Notes under the pieces: generated by a model
Database searches by the model: none
The model's input: only the letters and a program-made list of their open reading frames with translations
What the model was told of the DNA's origin: nothing
DNA from: Edaphochlamys debaryana
Lineage: Eukaryota; Chlorophyta; Chlorophyceae; Chlamydomonadales
Assembly: GCA_016858145.1 (NCBI GenBank)
Contig: JAEHOE010000069.1
Location: 248,001-312,000, forward strand
Reading direction: 5' to 3'
Length of the DNA: 64,000 bases
Part shown: one piece after another, positions 1 through 13,600 of the stretch
Layout: each line of letters opens with the position of its first letter
Position numbering within the stretch: the stretch's first letter is position 1
Program-made: the position numbers and the translations under genes

Positions 1-475
1 CGTCCGCGCCTCCTCCTGCAGTCCCCACGCCACCACCACCCCCCAGTCCCCAACGTCGGGACGCCCAAGAGCCTGCGACACACCGCCCTCGCCCTCCCGC
101 CTCCACCACTCCCCTCCACCACTGCCCTCCACCAGTCCCCCACTCTCCACAGCGCCCCATCTCACTCCGCCACAGCTCCCTTCCCCCTCCCCTTCTGTCG
201 ATCCCCGCCGCCGGGGCCCCCATCCTCCGCATGCCGCAGCTCCTCACGGCGGGGGCAGCAGGTTGGAAGGCCTGGAGGCCGCTGCTGCCGCCCCGCGGTG
301 GCCCTCCTCGGTTCCCTCCTCCTCCACAAGCAGGGTGCGGCTCCTCAGGGCGGCGGCAGCCATGCATTGGCCGTACTGCGGCCGAAAGGAGGCCGTACTG
401 CGGCCCCCCTCCGCAATGCCCTCCCCTCCCCCTCCTCCCCTCTCCTCCCCCCTCCTCCCCATGCGGCGCCTCCCC
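1..475. other. Sequence downstream of PRP6, no gene seen
   Basis: This stretch lies 3' of the PRP6 stop codon. It is C-rich on the given strand (runs of CCTCC and CCAC) and probably holds the PRP6 3' untranslated region. I see no coding exon with acceptable splice sites and no TGTAA-type polyadenylation motif on the minus strand. Confidence 0.4.
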
Positions 476-3400
476 TCAGGGCGGCGGCAGCGTGTCGAGG
501 TCCTGCACGCAGCGGCGCAGCAGCACCTCCGCGCCCTGGTGCGCATTCTTGAGGTCCTTGCTCACGCGGCACCAGCGCTCGCCGTGGTGGGGGTCGGCGG
601 CGGCGCAGCGGGAGGACACCTCGGCCTGGGTGGGTGAGGCGGGTGGTGGGTGGAGGAGTGAACAGAAGTCAGTGGTAGCCGCACGTCAGAGAGCGTTGGC
701 CCGTTCACAAGGGAGAGACGACCAGGACAGCGGAAGGGAGGACGAGGAGACCCATGCCGCGGCACAACCATGCTCCGGCACCGGCACCGGCCCCTGCCGC
801 ACACCTGCTGCTCCGGCGTCCCGAACTGGCACTCGAACTTGTAGAAGTGCGCCCAGTGGTCCCCGATGTCGGGGCTCAGCGTCACGGCGCGGTTGAACCA
901 GGACCGCGCCTTCTCCACCTGCGGGGGTGGGTGGGTGGGGGGGCGGGATGCGGGTGTGACGAGGAGTGGAGGTTCCGAGATGGGGCTTGACCCGACTGAC
1001 CCAAGCTGCACCGGCGATCGTTCACGGCGGCGGCTGTCTCCACAATCACGCCCTCCCCCCACGTGCCCACCCACCCCACCCCCCACTGCAACCCGCCACC
1101 CCCCACCTTGCGGTCCGCCCAGAACAGCTGCGCCACCGCCGCCACCACGAAGGGGTCGTTGTCGCAGCGCTTGAGGGCGTCCGTGGCCTTGGTCTTGCGG
1201 GCGGGGCGGGGGGCCATGGAGATGGCCTCGGCCCACAGCGGGCCCGAGGTGGGGCAGTCCTGGGGGGGGAGGGGGGGCAGGGAGGTGTTTGAGGAGGCGG
1301 TTGAAGGGGGGGCGCGGGGAGGGTGGTTCGAGGGAGTGTGGAGAGGCGGGGCGGGGCGGGGCTCTGCAGCATGCATGCCCGTGGGCACGAAGAGGACGGG
1401 GGTCTCAAGCCGGCCCTAACCCAGCAGCTCCCCCCCCCACCTGCAGCGCCTTTGCCAGCACCGTGTCCGCCGCCTTCTCGTTGCCCGCCCGCTGCTCTGT
1501 GCGGATGGCGGTGAGCCACAGCTCGTCGTTCTTGGGGTTCTTGAGCCGGGCCTGGGGGGGGGAGGAGGGGCAGGAGGAAGGGGGGGAGAGGGGGGTTGCG
1601 GGGGCGAAGAGGGGGAGGGTAGAGGCCCCTGGTGCGAAGGAGCTGCAAGGCACAGCCACCGACGGCCGGTGAGGCGCACTCAAGAGGGCAGGAACGTCAC
1701 CAGTCCGGGGCTCGCTCCTCACGGATAAGGGCAGGGACGCGCCTCCAATCCCCCGATGCAAGCCCCGCTCCTTCTCCTCTCCCGCCCCCCGCCCCTGGTC
1801 CAGCAGCACGAGGCAGATGCCAATGCAGTGAATTGCAATGAACCGCAGTCGATCAGGGCAATAACCTCTCAGAACCGAGCACCGTGCCAGCCCTGCTCCT
1901 CCCCCCCACACCCCCGGCCCCCACCTGGTCCAGCAGCGCCCTCGCCCGGGCCACGTTGCCCCCCGCCTCCTCCTCCAGGCGTGCAGCGGAACGCCACAGC
2001 GGGATGGAGTTGGGGCAGCGAGCCAGGCCGTTCCTGGGGCGGGGTGGGGTGGGGAAAGGGGTGGGGGGTTGATGGGGACGAGGGACAGGCAGCCGCCGGG
2101 TTCACGAGTTGGGGAGCGGGCGCGAGAGGCGCGTGCCCCTTGCCCTTGCCCAACCCTCGCCAAGGCTGGGGCCGCCCTGGGCTGCTCTAGGTCTAGGGGT
2201 GCCGTGGACAGAGGCGTGCGACGGCCTCCACTGCGGCCATAGCCCGTGGACCCGGTGCCTCTTTATACTATCGTCCCTGCCCCCCTCTCCCGGCAATCTC
2301 CCCCCCTTTCCCCCCTCTCCCGGCCCTCCACCCCCCACACACCACCCAACACACCTGAACGCCGCCCTCGCCGCGTCCGTGTTGCCGCAGCGCTGCTCCA
2401 GCTGCCCCAACATGAGGTGGAGCTTGTCGAAGGAGGGGAAGCGGCGAATGCCCTCCTGCGGGGGGTAGGTGGGGTGGGGTGGGGTGGGGGTGGGGGACGG
2501 AATGGGGGATGGGGGATCAGCGCCAGGGGAGCGTTGGCGGGGGAGCGTTGGCGGGGGAGCGTTGGCGGGGGCGTCTCCTCCCTCCCTCCTTCCCTCATGG
2601 ATTGCTGGCGAGGGGCCAGAAACCCGCCTTCCGTAGCCCAAGCCAGCCGCCAGGCGCGTCGAACCTCTGTACCTTCCCCCCGACCATCCCACCTCTCCCC
2701 TCCCCTCTAGCCACCCTCTATGCCCACAGCCTTTGCCAGGACCATCCCGCCCCCCCCCCCACCTCGAGCAGCTCCCTCTCCCTCCCCTTCTCCCCCAGCT
2801 CCCGCTCCACGATGGCGCTCTTCATCCACACGCGGGGGTAGGAGGAGGCGGCCTCGTTCTCGCGCGCCTTGGCCAGCAGAGCCCTGGGGTGTGCGGGGAG
2901 GGGGGTGAGGGGGGAGGGTGAAGGGGGGAGGGCTGGGAGGCTGATGGGGCTGAAAAGGGTCGGGGTACATGTTGAGCTGAGCGCCCGGGGGGACTGGCAA
3001 GAGGACGCTATGAATACCCGGGGGGAGGCTCAGTCTAGCCCGTGCACTTCCCCCCCCCCCCCCCGTGCAGCCCCCCCCCCCCCCAAAACGTACCTCGCTC
3101 GCTCCGGTTCGTTGTTCTCGAACTCCAGCTTGAAGGCCGCCAGCCAGATCTGCTCGCTGGGGGGAGAGAAGGGGAGGGAAGAGGGGCGCCAAGAGGGCAA
3201 AGGATGGAGTTTGACAAGTCGCCGGCGATGAGGAAAGGGCGGGGCCGGAAAGGACGCTTGGAATCTCGGCTCCCGGTCGCTGGCACCTCTGCGCCAACCC
3301 CTCTCCCATCCTGCCCCATCCCGCCAGACTCCCGGTCACGAGCGGGTCCGTGCCATCCCCATCCCCACCCCCACCCAACCCTCCCGCTTGCCCGCACCTG

Positions 3401-6400
3401 TCCGGGTTGGCCGCGAAGGCTCTCGCCAGGATGGCTCGGGCTCCGTCCACGTCGCCCCCCATCCAGGCCTCCTTGGCCGCCATGAGCCACAGAGTCTCGG
3501 CCTTGGGGGGAGAGGCGGGGTCAAGGGACAGTGGGCACTGGGTCAGGAGCCCACCTAGCGCCTCCGCAGACCTTGCGGGAAGACCCCCCGCCCCTGAAGC
3601 GCTGCACAAGGCCTTCCATATCAAGTAACACATACATCCCCTTCCTCCCTCCCTACCCCCATCCCCTCCCTCCCTCCCTCCCTAACCCTCATCCCCTCCC
3701 AACCCCACCCCGCCCCCCACCTGCGGGCAGAATTGCACCGAGCGCCTGAGCAGCTCGTCCAGCTGCTCGCGGCTGCCGTGCGCCTTCTCCAGCTGTGCGG
3801 CCTGGCGCCAGATGTGGGGCTGCGAGGGGAAGGTGGCCAGGGCCTGCGGGGGGGAGGGGAACAGAGTGGGTGGTGGGAAGGGGGCAGCACGGGAGGAGGA
3901 CCAGCTCCGTGAAGCAGGGGGAAGGGCCCCAATCACATCAGCCGGATCACATCCGAGCGAGCCGATCAAACCAGCCGCGCCTGCCCCCTCCAGCTTTCCT
4001 TCCAGACACACACAAACACACCCCTTAGCCCCCTCCACCAAACGCACCTGCGCGTACATGGCACGCGCCCCCCCCCTCCGCCCCCAGCCCCCCGGGCCCC
4101 CGGCCCCCGTGCACTCACACCCTTGCCACTCCTGCACCCCTCTCCATGCCATGGGCCCTATGGTGAGAGCACACCACGCACCTGCGCGTACATGGCCCGG
4201 GCCGTCTCCACGCTGCCCCGCTTCAGGGACTCCTCCGCGTCCGCCACCAGGGTGCCCTCCAGGTCGGCCGCGTCCACGCCCATGCAGTGCACGCACCGCA
4301 CGATGGCGCGGCACGTGCCCACGTGGGCGCTGGGCTGGGAGCGCTCGGCGTTCTCGGCCTCCTGCGGACGGGGGGGTGAAGGGGGGGGGGATCCAGGGTG
4401 GGTGGGGTGGAAGTGGTGAGAAGGGGGTCGTCGGTGAGAAGGGGGAAACGATAAACGAGCAGAGGGGGTGCGGGCTGGGCTGGGCTGGGTGATGGGTAGA
4501 GGAGTAGGGTGGGCGCCCCGCGCGATCTGCCGTACCTTGATCCATGCGTCTCGGTGGATCACCACTCCGTTGGCTGACAGGGACTTGAGCGCACGACCCA
4601 CGATCTTGTCCAACTGGGGATTAGGGGGGGGGGGCAAAAATGGGCGTCTGAGTCAGGGGTTCGGGCGGTAGGGTTGGGGTACACGCAGCGAAGTAGGAGC
4701 AGATGGTGGTGGGAGGGGGTAACTTCCTCCTCGTCCCTGCTCTTCCCCCATCCCCTCAATCTCCCCTCCTCCACACGCCCCTCCCCCCCCCACCTGCTCC
4801 TGGTTGGCCCCGTTGGCCTCCTCCAGCTTGGCGGCAGTGATCCAGATGGCGGGCTCCGTGGGCACAGCCTTGCGGGCGTTGTTGAGCACCTTTGGGGGGT
4901 GGAGGGTGGAGCGGGGGGGCAGGAAAGCCGGGGCGCGTTTGGCCGGGCTTCTCACTTCAAGCCCAGGCAGAGCCGCCTGTCCCCGGCCGCCACCACCTGC
5001 TGAGCGGCAGGCTAAGCCGGACGTGCATAAACGCAGATACTAGATACCCGCCCATGCCCCCCCCCCGGCTGAGCTGGGGAAGCCCCCCTCCCCCCAGCGC
5101 GCCCCCCTGGTGCCCTTGCCCCACCTTTCGTGCGTTCTCGTACGTCTCCAGCCTCGCCAGCGCCAGCCACAGCTCCACGGCCTAAGGGCACGGGGGGGGG
5201 AGGAGGGCACGGGTAGGGATGACATGACATATCCCCGGCGCGCAGCGCTGAGACAAAGCAAGGCCCCCGAGGCCACCGCACTCCGCCTCCACGCCCCCCC
5301 CCCAGCCTCATTCCCCCCGCCACCCACCCACCTGCGGGCAGCACTCCACGGCTCTGCTGAGCAGGATGCGTGCGTCGTCCTCCTCCGCCAGCTCCACAGC
5401 CGCCTTCCACAGCCGCACCGAGGTGGGGATGCGCTCCAGTGCCTGGGGGAAGCGGGGGGGTGGGGGTGGGCGGCGGGGGATGCAAGGTCGGGCAGTTGAG
5501 GGTTCAGGCGGTCGGACAACCGGGGCTTAAGCGACTGGGAGGGGCGGCGCATCGTACTGCAGCCCACACACCCACTGAATCACCCCCACCTACCCACCCC
5601 CACCCCATGCGCACCTTTCTCAGCACCCGTGCCTTGGCCGTGTCGTCCGTCTCCAGCTTGGCGGCCGCCATCCACAGCTTGGTGCTCTCGGGCAGCTGAG
5701 CCACGCCCCGGGCCAGCAGCGCCTTGGCGTTGTCGGGGGTCTGGGGGGGGGGGGAAGGGGGCAAGGGGGAAGGGGAAAGGGGGGAGGGGAGGATGAAGGT
5801 GAGGGCGTGAGGGGGCGGGCCAGCAGCGCCTTGGCGTTGTCGGGGGTCTGGGGGGGAGAGGGGGGCGGGGGACGGTGGAGGATGAAGGGGAAAGGCACAC
5901 AAAGCAGGTGGGGAGAGCGCGAGCGGGCGGAGGTTGCGGCACAGATTGTACGGGAGGCCATGGGCTCGGGGAGTGCTTCAGAGCAGCCTGTCCACCTATC
6001 CCCCCCTCATTCCCCCCACCTGCAGCCGCGCCGCCTCCAGCCAGATGTCCTCCGAGTTGGGGCACAGCTCGCAGCCCTGCATCACCAGCTTGCGGGCGTC
6101 GACCAGCTTGCCGGCCACCTCCTCCAGGCTGGGGGAGGGGGAGGAGGAGGGGGAGGGGGGGGTGGGGGGGGGGGGTGAGGAAGCAGCGACGGCAGGGGTG
6201 GGATGAAAGGCGAGATGCCAGTTCAAGTGGATTTACGGTAGTTGCTGGAGAGGCGGGTGGCGCCATGGCAGGAAGGTAAGGTGGTCGAGTGACGCTTCCC
6301 CTGGTGCACAGCCATCAGCCGCCAACCGCCAACCGCCAACGGCTGGACTCACCGCGCCGCCGCGATCCAGCCGGGCGCGTGCCGGGGGTTGGTCTGGATG

Positions 6401-9400
6401 ACGGACTTGAGCAGGTGGCGGGCCTTCTTGATGTCGCTGATCTCGGCATCCGTACTGATCTTGATGGACTTGAGATCCGTCAGGTAGCCCTGTCAGGGGG
6501 GGGGGGGAGAAGAGGAGAGGGGGAGAGGGGGAAGGATGAGGGGCAGCGCCTTCCGACATTTACACCTCACAGGAGCCGCATGCGCACTTACAGAAAAGCC
6601 GCAACCAGCTCTCGAGGCAACCAGCTCACGCTCGACCATAATAGGTTGCAACCCAAGTTCCGCATTACGCCCGTGAGGGCCCGTGCGGCCCCCGTGCCTG
6701 CCGTACCTTGGGGTCCACCACCGTCTGACCCGTCACCGAGTCAGCCATGCGGTCCAGCTTGAGCCCCAGCACCGTACCACGTCCCGTACCTGTACGGCAG
6801 GCACAGTACGGCAGGGTTTTGGGTGAGCACCACGCAGCAGGCACAGCACCGAGGGGGACCCCTCCACCCTTTCTCGCCCTCCACCCTCGCCGCCCCCTTC
6901 CGCCACCCCGCCCCGCCCCAAAGCCTCACCGATGGCCGTCAGGTCGGACACGGTGGATGCCGCCCCGCCCATGGGCGTCTGGATGCCGCCCAGGCCGCCC
7001 ACCGAGGCCAGGCCGCTGCAGGGGAGGGGAGGGGAGGGGAGGGGGGGCAGGGGGCGGGTCCGCAGGGGTTCAGGGAATTACGTGTGGTGGTAATGGCGTC
7101 GAGCCGACACAGACCGGGGACAAAGCGGCCTCGGCCTCTGCATGCAGTTCAGAACTCGAGGCCCGCCGCACTCGCTCACTATGCCCCCGCGTGCGTAGCG
7201 CAGACCGCTTCCCCGCAGCCCCAACGCCCCCAACCCCGCAGCCCCCACACGGGCTCACGCCCCGTCCTGCCAGTCCCAACCCCAAACCGGCCCCTGGTAA
7301 ATTCCACCCCCCCATCCTGCCCCCTTCCAGAACCGCCCCCTCCCCCACGCCCCACCCCCTCACCCGGCAGCCCCCCGCCCCCTCCCCCTCCCCCTCCCCC
7401 ACACTCTCCCCACCTGTTGGGGTCGATGCTCTTGTTGACGCCCCCCGCCGTGCTCGCCTCCGCCGCCGCCCTCGCCAGCAGCGAGTCGGGCACGGGCGCG
7501 AACTTCTCCATGCGCTTCTGCTTCTTGAGCGTGTAGTCGCCGATCTCGGGGATGGCCTTCGAGGGGGGGAGGGGGGGAGAGGGGGCGTCGTGTTGAGCGT
7601 CCTGAAGCCGAAAGCGGCGGTAACTTGGCGCAGATGTCGTCGCCACCCTGCCCCGACTTCACCCGCCCCTGCCCCCGGCTCTGCCCCCCGACCAGCGCAC
7701 CTCCCACTCGTCCGCCCGCACGTCCGCCAGCTTGCGCTTGAGGTCGGCGAACTGCTCAGTGATCTTGGGATTCTCGGCGCGGTACCGCTCCAGCTCCTCC
7801 TTGAGACGCTTCTCGCGCGCCTCCTGCGGTTGGTGGTTGGGCAGTTGGGTGGTTGGCGGTTAGCAGTTATGAGGTTGGGAAGTGGGTCGTGCAGAGCGGG
7901 GCGGGCTAGAACAAGCTACCCATGCATGTGCCGTGCAGTCAGTACAGTGCGGTGCGGGGCTGGTCACCGCCCATCCCTTCAATTGCGTGCTCTCCACGCG
8001 ACCCTCAGATTCGCCTTCGCTCTCAGCATGCTTGCTCGGCCGCCCGAGCCGCCGGCCACCCGGCGGGCCCGGGCCCGGCCTGGCCCCCGACGGGCCCAGC
8101 AGCAGCCGGCAGACCCCCCCCAGCGGCGGGCAACCGCCGCCAGCCCCCGCGCCGCCACCCCGCCGCCAGCGCCCAGCCCCCATGCCAGCAGCCGCCGCCG
8201 CCAGGCAGGGAGGGGCAGGGAGCGCGTCCCCGCCCCTCCCCACGGCAGCAGGCGGCCGCAGCACCGTGGGACCGGAGCCGGCGGCGCTGGGGTGGCGGGG
8301 CGCGGAGGCTGGAGGCGGCCGCCGGGCGCCGCCGGGAAGGGCCCCCGGCCGCCGCCGGACGCGTGAGGGCCCACGTCTACGCTCACTAAAAATCTCGTCA
8401 CTGGGTCTCAGGTGCAATTGCGGAGGTGGGCATGCGGGTGGCGGTGGCGGTGTGGGTGAGGTTGCTGTTGTACGTGGCAGCTGACCGCCAGAAACGCTCG
8501 TTCACACAATGGAATGGCCGGGACCCGGACCCAGGTTGCAGGCCACAGAATCACCCCGGAACCCACCCTCCACTGCTCGTCCATAAGTTTCAAAGCCCCA
8601 GATACACTACCTCCGTCCCCCTGCCCGCCCCCCGCCCCTCAAGCCCCGGGATCCACTCTTCTCCGCTCGTCCATAACTCCAAATCCAAATCCCCCCAACC
8701 GATCCGACCAAATGGCGATCCACCCCAAGCCCCGGCTTGCTCCCCTCCACCCCCGTGACGCCGCCCCCCCCCCCTCCGCCCACCCTCCACCCACCCTCCG
8801 CCGCTCGTCCATGAAGTTGTCGATCTTCTCCCAGACGGCGTCCGCCTCCTTGTCGTCCTCGTCGTACTCGCCTGGGGGCGGGGGGGAGGAAGAGGAGTTT
8901 AATGCTGAGCGGGAGAGCGTCTCGTTGTTAGTGGGAGTGGGGCAAGCGGATTCGTGAAAGTCGAGAGTCGAGAAGGGACGTTGCGTGAGCAGCCAGGCGG
9001 CCGCAAGGACCAGGACCGGGAGCAGAAACCCTCCTGGCTCGGAAGGGAGGGGTGCGCGTGCGAGATCCACCCGCCCCGAGCGCCGCACGCCAAGGAGCAT
9101 GCCCTACTCCCCCGCGCCCCCCCCCCCCCGGCCCTGCGCGTAGACAATCCGGCGCTAGGCGAGAGCCCGCGGCCCTAAGCCAGCGCCCACCCACCCGTGG
9201 CGAACACTCCCGCGTCGTTTCCCATGAACTCATCGAACTTGGTTTCGTCCAGGGCCGACTCGTCGTCGCCGCCCTTCTTGGAGCCGGGGGCTTGCTGCGG
9301 GGCAGATTGGGTTGGGGGGCGGGGCGGGCCAGGAGGGGGTTAAGGGCGGGAGGAGGAGGGGAGAGGCGGGGCAGCGCGTGCGTGGTGACAGAGCAGGAGA

Positions 9401-10105
9401 GGGGGTAGGGGTGCGGGGTAAAAGAAACGGGGCGTGCATCATCATGCGCAGCACAGCAGTCTTCCCTCGTGTCCCCCAGCGCAGCCCTGACCCTGGCCTT
9501 CATGCATGAGCGGGGCATCCCGGGCATCGAACTGCCACCTCCATCACCCGAGGATGCATGTGCATGAGCGTGCCACCCGGGGACTCCATAGGCACCCACC
9601 CACCCCCCACCCCCCGAGCTCCATGCATGGGCGCAGCGGCTCCATCCGCCACGATGGCGCTCCGGCCTGGGCTGTACGGTATGCCTGACGACGTAGGCGC
9701 CTGGCCTGCTGCAGCCTTCCTTTGCAAGGCGGTGGGTGTCCCCTCGCATACCCCGAAGAGCCAGATAAAAGCGCCAGAACAATCCCTGCCACGCTGCCAT
9801 CCATGCAAGGTCTCACTGGCTCAGAGAGGCCAGCTCCGGGTGCATCGAATTGGCGAGAGCATTGCCCCTCGATCCCCGGCCCCTCCGCCCCTCCCCTCCC
9901 GCACCCCCCAGCTCACCCCTGCTTGTTTGAGCGCGTCTATGCCTCCTGCTCTCGCCGGACCGATATCCGAACGAGTCGTGAAACCGGCCGCACCACGACC
10001 CAGACCGGGGACATAGCCCACGGGGGCCTTGAGCGAGTTGAAGTCGACCTTTGTGGTCGGGGCCTTTGGCATAGGCCGAGTGGGAAGGGTGTCCTCACGC
10101 GTCAT
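476..10105 (-). CDS. PRP6: Pre-mRNA-processing factor 6 (PRP6), U4/U6-U5 tri-snRNP splicing factor
   Basis: PRP6 bridges U5 and U4/U6 snRNPs in the nuclear spliceosome. The spliced model is 947 residues, close to the ~940 typical of the family. The N-terminus (start ATG 10103-10105) carries the family block [20 protein letters not shown], followed by [19 protein letters not shown] and [20 protein letters not shown]; the rest is HAT/TPR helical repeats such as [16 protein letters not shown] and [19 protein letters not shown]. The ubiquitin-like N-terminal extension of the plant STA1 protein is absent. Exons, 5' to 3': 10105-9917, 9294-9195, 8871-8795, 7823-7701, 7556-7414, 7015-6930, 6789-6707, 6489-6353, 6128-6020, 5740-5615, 5442-5332, 5181-5125, 4889-4794, 4613-4536, 4361-4182, 3843-3721, 3501-3398, 3156-3094, 2883-2763, 2455-2355, 2033-1925, 1551-1441, 1259-1107, 918-805, 625-476. 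Total 2844 nt, all phases compatible. Family assignment is very secure; single junctions may shift. Confidence 0.95.
4044..4201 (-). repeat. Duplicated exon-end/5' splice-site segment inside PRP6
   Basis: The last ~24 bases of PRP6 exon 15, encoding ARAMYAQ with its GTGCG donor (4178-4201), recur almost exactly at 4044-4067 in the following intron, again with a GTGCG donor. The downstream copy is not preceded by a matching full exon, so it looks like a local duplication of an exon/intron border. Confidence 0.6.
5710..5855 (-). repeat. Duplicated exon-head/3' splice-site segment inside PRP6
   Basis: The acceptor and first ~35 bases of PRP6 exon 10 ([11 protein letters not shown], 5710-5748) are repeated at 5817-5855 in the upstream intron. 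The extra copy has its own C-rich tract and CAG acceptor but lacks the rest of the exon. Use of the distal acceptor would put intron sequence in the message. Confidence 0.65.
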
Positions 10106-10649
10106 GTTCGCTGTTGCTCGCCTGCTACGGGCCCGTCAGGGCGAGGCAACGCGGCTAGGGCTGCCGCGAGGGCAGGCTCAGATGCGGCCCAAAAGTGGCC
10201 GCCTAAAGTCTGGTACACAACTGATTCTGTGTTTGGGTGAGTAGATCTATGTAGCAGAGTGTGCGTTCGGGCCGTCAGAAGGTCGCAAGAGTCTCGGGCA
10301 AGTTGCTCTCGTGGCCGCTGACCTCGCCGGCCCTGTCTGCTACCTCCTTTCGCGTCAAACCAAGCCGGCCTATCCGCCACAGCGGCGAGTTGTCGAGCTC
10401 GAGGCCCGAGGGCCGGCCCCCCATGCGCCAAACACGGCACGCGCAATGGGGGCTCGAAACGCCTACGCTGGTTACTTGCAACTGCGCGCTCCGCATTCAG
10501 TGAGCGTCCGCACACAGGACGCGTCTGAGCCCGCGTGTGGAAGTTTGTGCCGGGAACATTTCCCGCACCCCCGCGACGCATAACTTGCCCCTCCGCTAGA
10601 CGACCGGCCCCTTGAGCCGCTTAACACGACTTGAAGGCGCCCTGCAAGT
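10106..10649. promoter_or_regulatory. Divergent intergenic region between PRP6 and the secreted GDYP-repeat gene
   Basis: The two start codons (10105 minus, 10650 plus) are 544 bases apart and point away from each other, so both promoters and 5' leaders must lie here unless an upstream non-coding exon exists. Base composition is less C-rich than the neighbouring introns. I see no clear TATA box. Confidence 0.5.
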
Positions 10650-13600
10650 ATGCGCCTCTACGGCGCTGGGTCGCCGAGGGCATGCTCGGCTGCATGCGTC
10701 CTCGCGGTCGCTCTGCTGTGCGGTGAGCCACGCGGCCGCGTGTGGTAGAGACCGCTGCATATGGCGTACCCACGAGCCCGATAGCTTTCGTTTTCGCCAC
10801 TCGACGTCAGCGAGGCGTGACACGTTTTCGGCGCATTTGTGGCCTGAGCCGACTCTCGCGCCTCGCCGAGCACACCGCGACCTGCGGGCGTGACCTACCA
10901 ACCCGCTGGCCCGGGGTTTCGCTTCGTTCGAGCGCCCCGATCGACCCTCGCCCCAACCACCGCCCCCGCTCGCGCGCCACGATCCCGCCTGCAGGCTCGC
11001 TGTCTGCCTCAGCCGACGCCGCGGCTGCTTCTCACTCCCTTCTGCGTGGCGATGCTGAGGAGATCCGGGCCTTCGACGACTACCCGCACGGCGGCGGCGA
11101 CTACCCCAGCGGCGGCGGTGACTATCCCCACGGTGGCGGCGACTATCCCCACGGCGGCGGCAGGCCCGACCGCCCTGACTCGGGTGCGTGATGCTGACGG
11201 GGCAGCTTCGATCCACGGCGATCCGTGGATCCGGATCCGGCCCGCTTGTCGAGTCACGCACGTGCCTGCAGCGCGTGCAGTGCTGACGTGTCACCGGACC
11301 CCAGTTTGGCCGGGGCCCGAGCTCCTCTCCACACTTTCTCCCGCCCAACCGTCGCAACCGCCTCCGCAGACGTGCCGCTCCTGCCCATGCGCAGCGGCGA
11401 CCTCATCAACCTCCGCTCCGTGGGTGAGCCTCATGGGCCCTCTGCTGCTGCTGCTCGCGGCACCCTTGGGCGACGATATGTCTGGGACGGGGTCGCCCTC
11501 GAGTCTCTGCCCAGCAGCGGTGGCAGGGGTGTCCTGCGCCTGGCCGCATATTGCCTGACGGCCGGAAGCGCCCTCAGCCGCTACATCCACCTGACCGCCT
11601 CTCGCACCCTGCTCCCCCCTTTTCTCCTTCACCCTCCTCTCAACCTGCACCGCTGCAGACCTCAAGGCCTACTGCAACGTGCGCGACGCGGGCTCCTTCC
11701 GCAACGTCCTGGCCTGCAGCCGCCAGGAGGGCGAGGCGGGGCCCGGCTCGGCGCTGCTGGTGATCGGGGCGGACTTTGTGACGGACGAGATCCGGGAGGG
11801 GTCCGTGTTCTACCTCAAGAGCCAGCGCACCAACCAGGTGGGGCCGTTAGCGAGTAGGGCGTGGGACTAAGAAGCCAGTGCACCAACCAAGTGGGGGTGC
11901 AAGCCAAATTGGAGGAGGCAAAGTATGAAGGGTTGGGGGATAATTTATAGGAGGCTACTTGGTGGACAGCAGGCAGGGGCCAGCGCACCAACCAGGTGGG
12001 GTAGAGGACACAACGTGAAAGAGAGCGCACCGACGAGGTGGAGGCATGGGCGGTGTAGGGCGGACGGGGCGTTGTTCTCGCCGTCCGTCGTGGGTCATCG
12101 CTGCCTGTCGCGCTCTCAAACCCACTACCCCCTCCCCCTTTCCCCCCCCCCACCCCGCCCCCAGTTCTGCGCCCCCCAGCCCGAGGTGGTCAGCGATGAC
12201 GCCGCCGCTGGCTCCAAGGCCGACGACGGCCGCATGGTGGTCATCTGCAACAAGGTGGGGTGGGGTGAGGGGGGAGATCGGGCCCGGCCCCTGAGCACCA
12301 GACCAGGAACACCAGACCAAGGAACAAGCTGCCCGGTCTGATGCTGACAGGCAGCCCCGTGGCCCTGTGGCCCCTGTGACCCCACCCCCACTTGCGCCCA
12401 ATGGTAGCAAGCCATGCAAGGGGTCCAAGTGGTCCAAGCTGGCAGCTGCCTACGGGGCCGTGTCCTCCATCCACGGCACCTCGCGGCCTCGGCAATGTTC
12501 GTCTGACGCGCCCTCTCTTGCCCCGTCCCGTCCTTCCCCTTCGCCTCTTCCCCCCCACCCCCCCCACCCACACCCCCGCAGTGGCACTACGACGCCAGCT
12601 GCGAGTGGCGCGCCTTCCTGGACGACCGGGACGACCGCGTGGTGTACCTGCGCCCGCACACCCCCTCTAAAACGGAGCTGGGCGAGGAGGCTGAGGGTGA
12701 TGCGGATGAGGCTGAGGATGGTGCGGGGGACGCAGAGGGCGTGGAGCGGCGGCGCAGGAGCCGGCGGCTGGGCTGCGCGCCGCGGGGGCGCGAGGGTGTG
12801 GTGGTGTGCGAGCGGGGGCTGGACCCGCGCAGCCGCCGGGCGGCGCTCGAGGTCATCACCAGCGGTGAGGGCAGGGGCGGGGGGGAGGGGAAGGGGAAGG
12901 GAGAAGAGGGCGGGGGTGGGACCGGGGTGCATGGGCCTTGAGGTTCGAAGGCTGCAAAACCATGCCCTATCCCCGCCCGCAGCCCCTGCTCCCCTCATCC
13001 CCTCTCCTCTGGCCACGTGCATTCGCGTGGCGGCGCACTCCTGCTCAGCAATTATCCTCTCTCCCGCTTCCCCCCCTTCCTGGCCTTGCTTTTTGCGTAA
13101 CTTCGTCCCCGTTTCTCATTCCCCTCCCCTTCCTGCATGCAGGCTGGCGGCCCCACGGCGACGGCTCCCACGGTGATGACGCGGACTACCCCTCGGTGAG
13201 CACACCCCGAGCCTGCCCTCCCCTGCCCCATCCCACGTGGGGGCCGACGGCAGCGAGCCGTGCTTTTGGTGTCATAGCGTGAGCTGAGCACGCGAGCAAG
13301 AGGTTTCAGCCCGCTTCAGCCAGGTTCCAAGCTCGCAAGCGTCAGACGGCGTACCGAATACTCTTGTTGAGCCAGACCTTGCGGTTTCGGTGTTAGCGGA
13401 CGCCCTGCGCCACCGCGTAAGGGACTTGCCCTTACGTTGTCCTTCCATCCCGGCCCCCCTGCAGGGCGGCGGCGACTACCCCCACGGCGGCGGCGACTGG
13501 CCGCACGGCGGCGGCGGCAAGGGCAAGGGCGGCAAGGGCAGGCACGGCGGCCGCGGCGCCGACGCCGACGCTGCCGACCAGCCCGCGGACGGCCTGCAGT

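Noticed and set aside
6747..8366. A 539-codon open frame on the plus strand opposite PRP6
   Set aside because: It is Pro/Arg/Ala filler spanning several PRP6 introns and exons; long open frames are expected by chance on the reverse strand in such GC-rich DNA, and it has no domain or codon signal.
11090..11165. GDYPHGGG repeats as collagen or an antifreeze-type protein
   Set aside because: The period is eight or nine residues with no Gly-X-Y triplet, and they are short linkers between other repeats.
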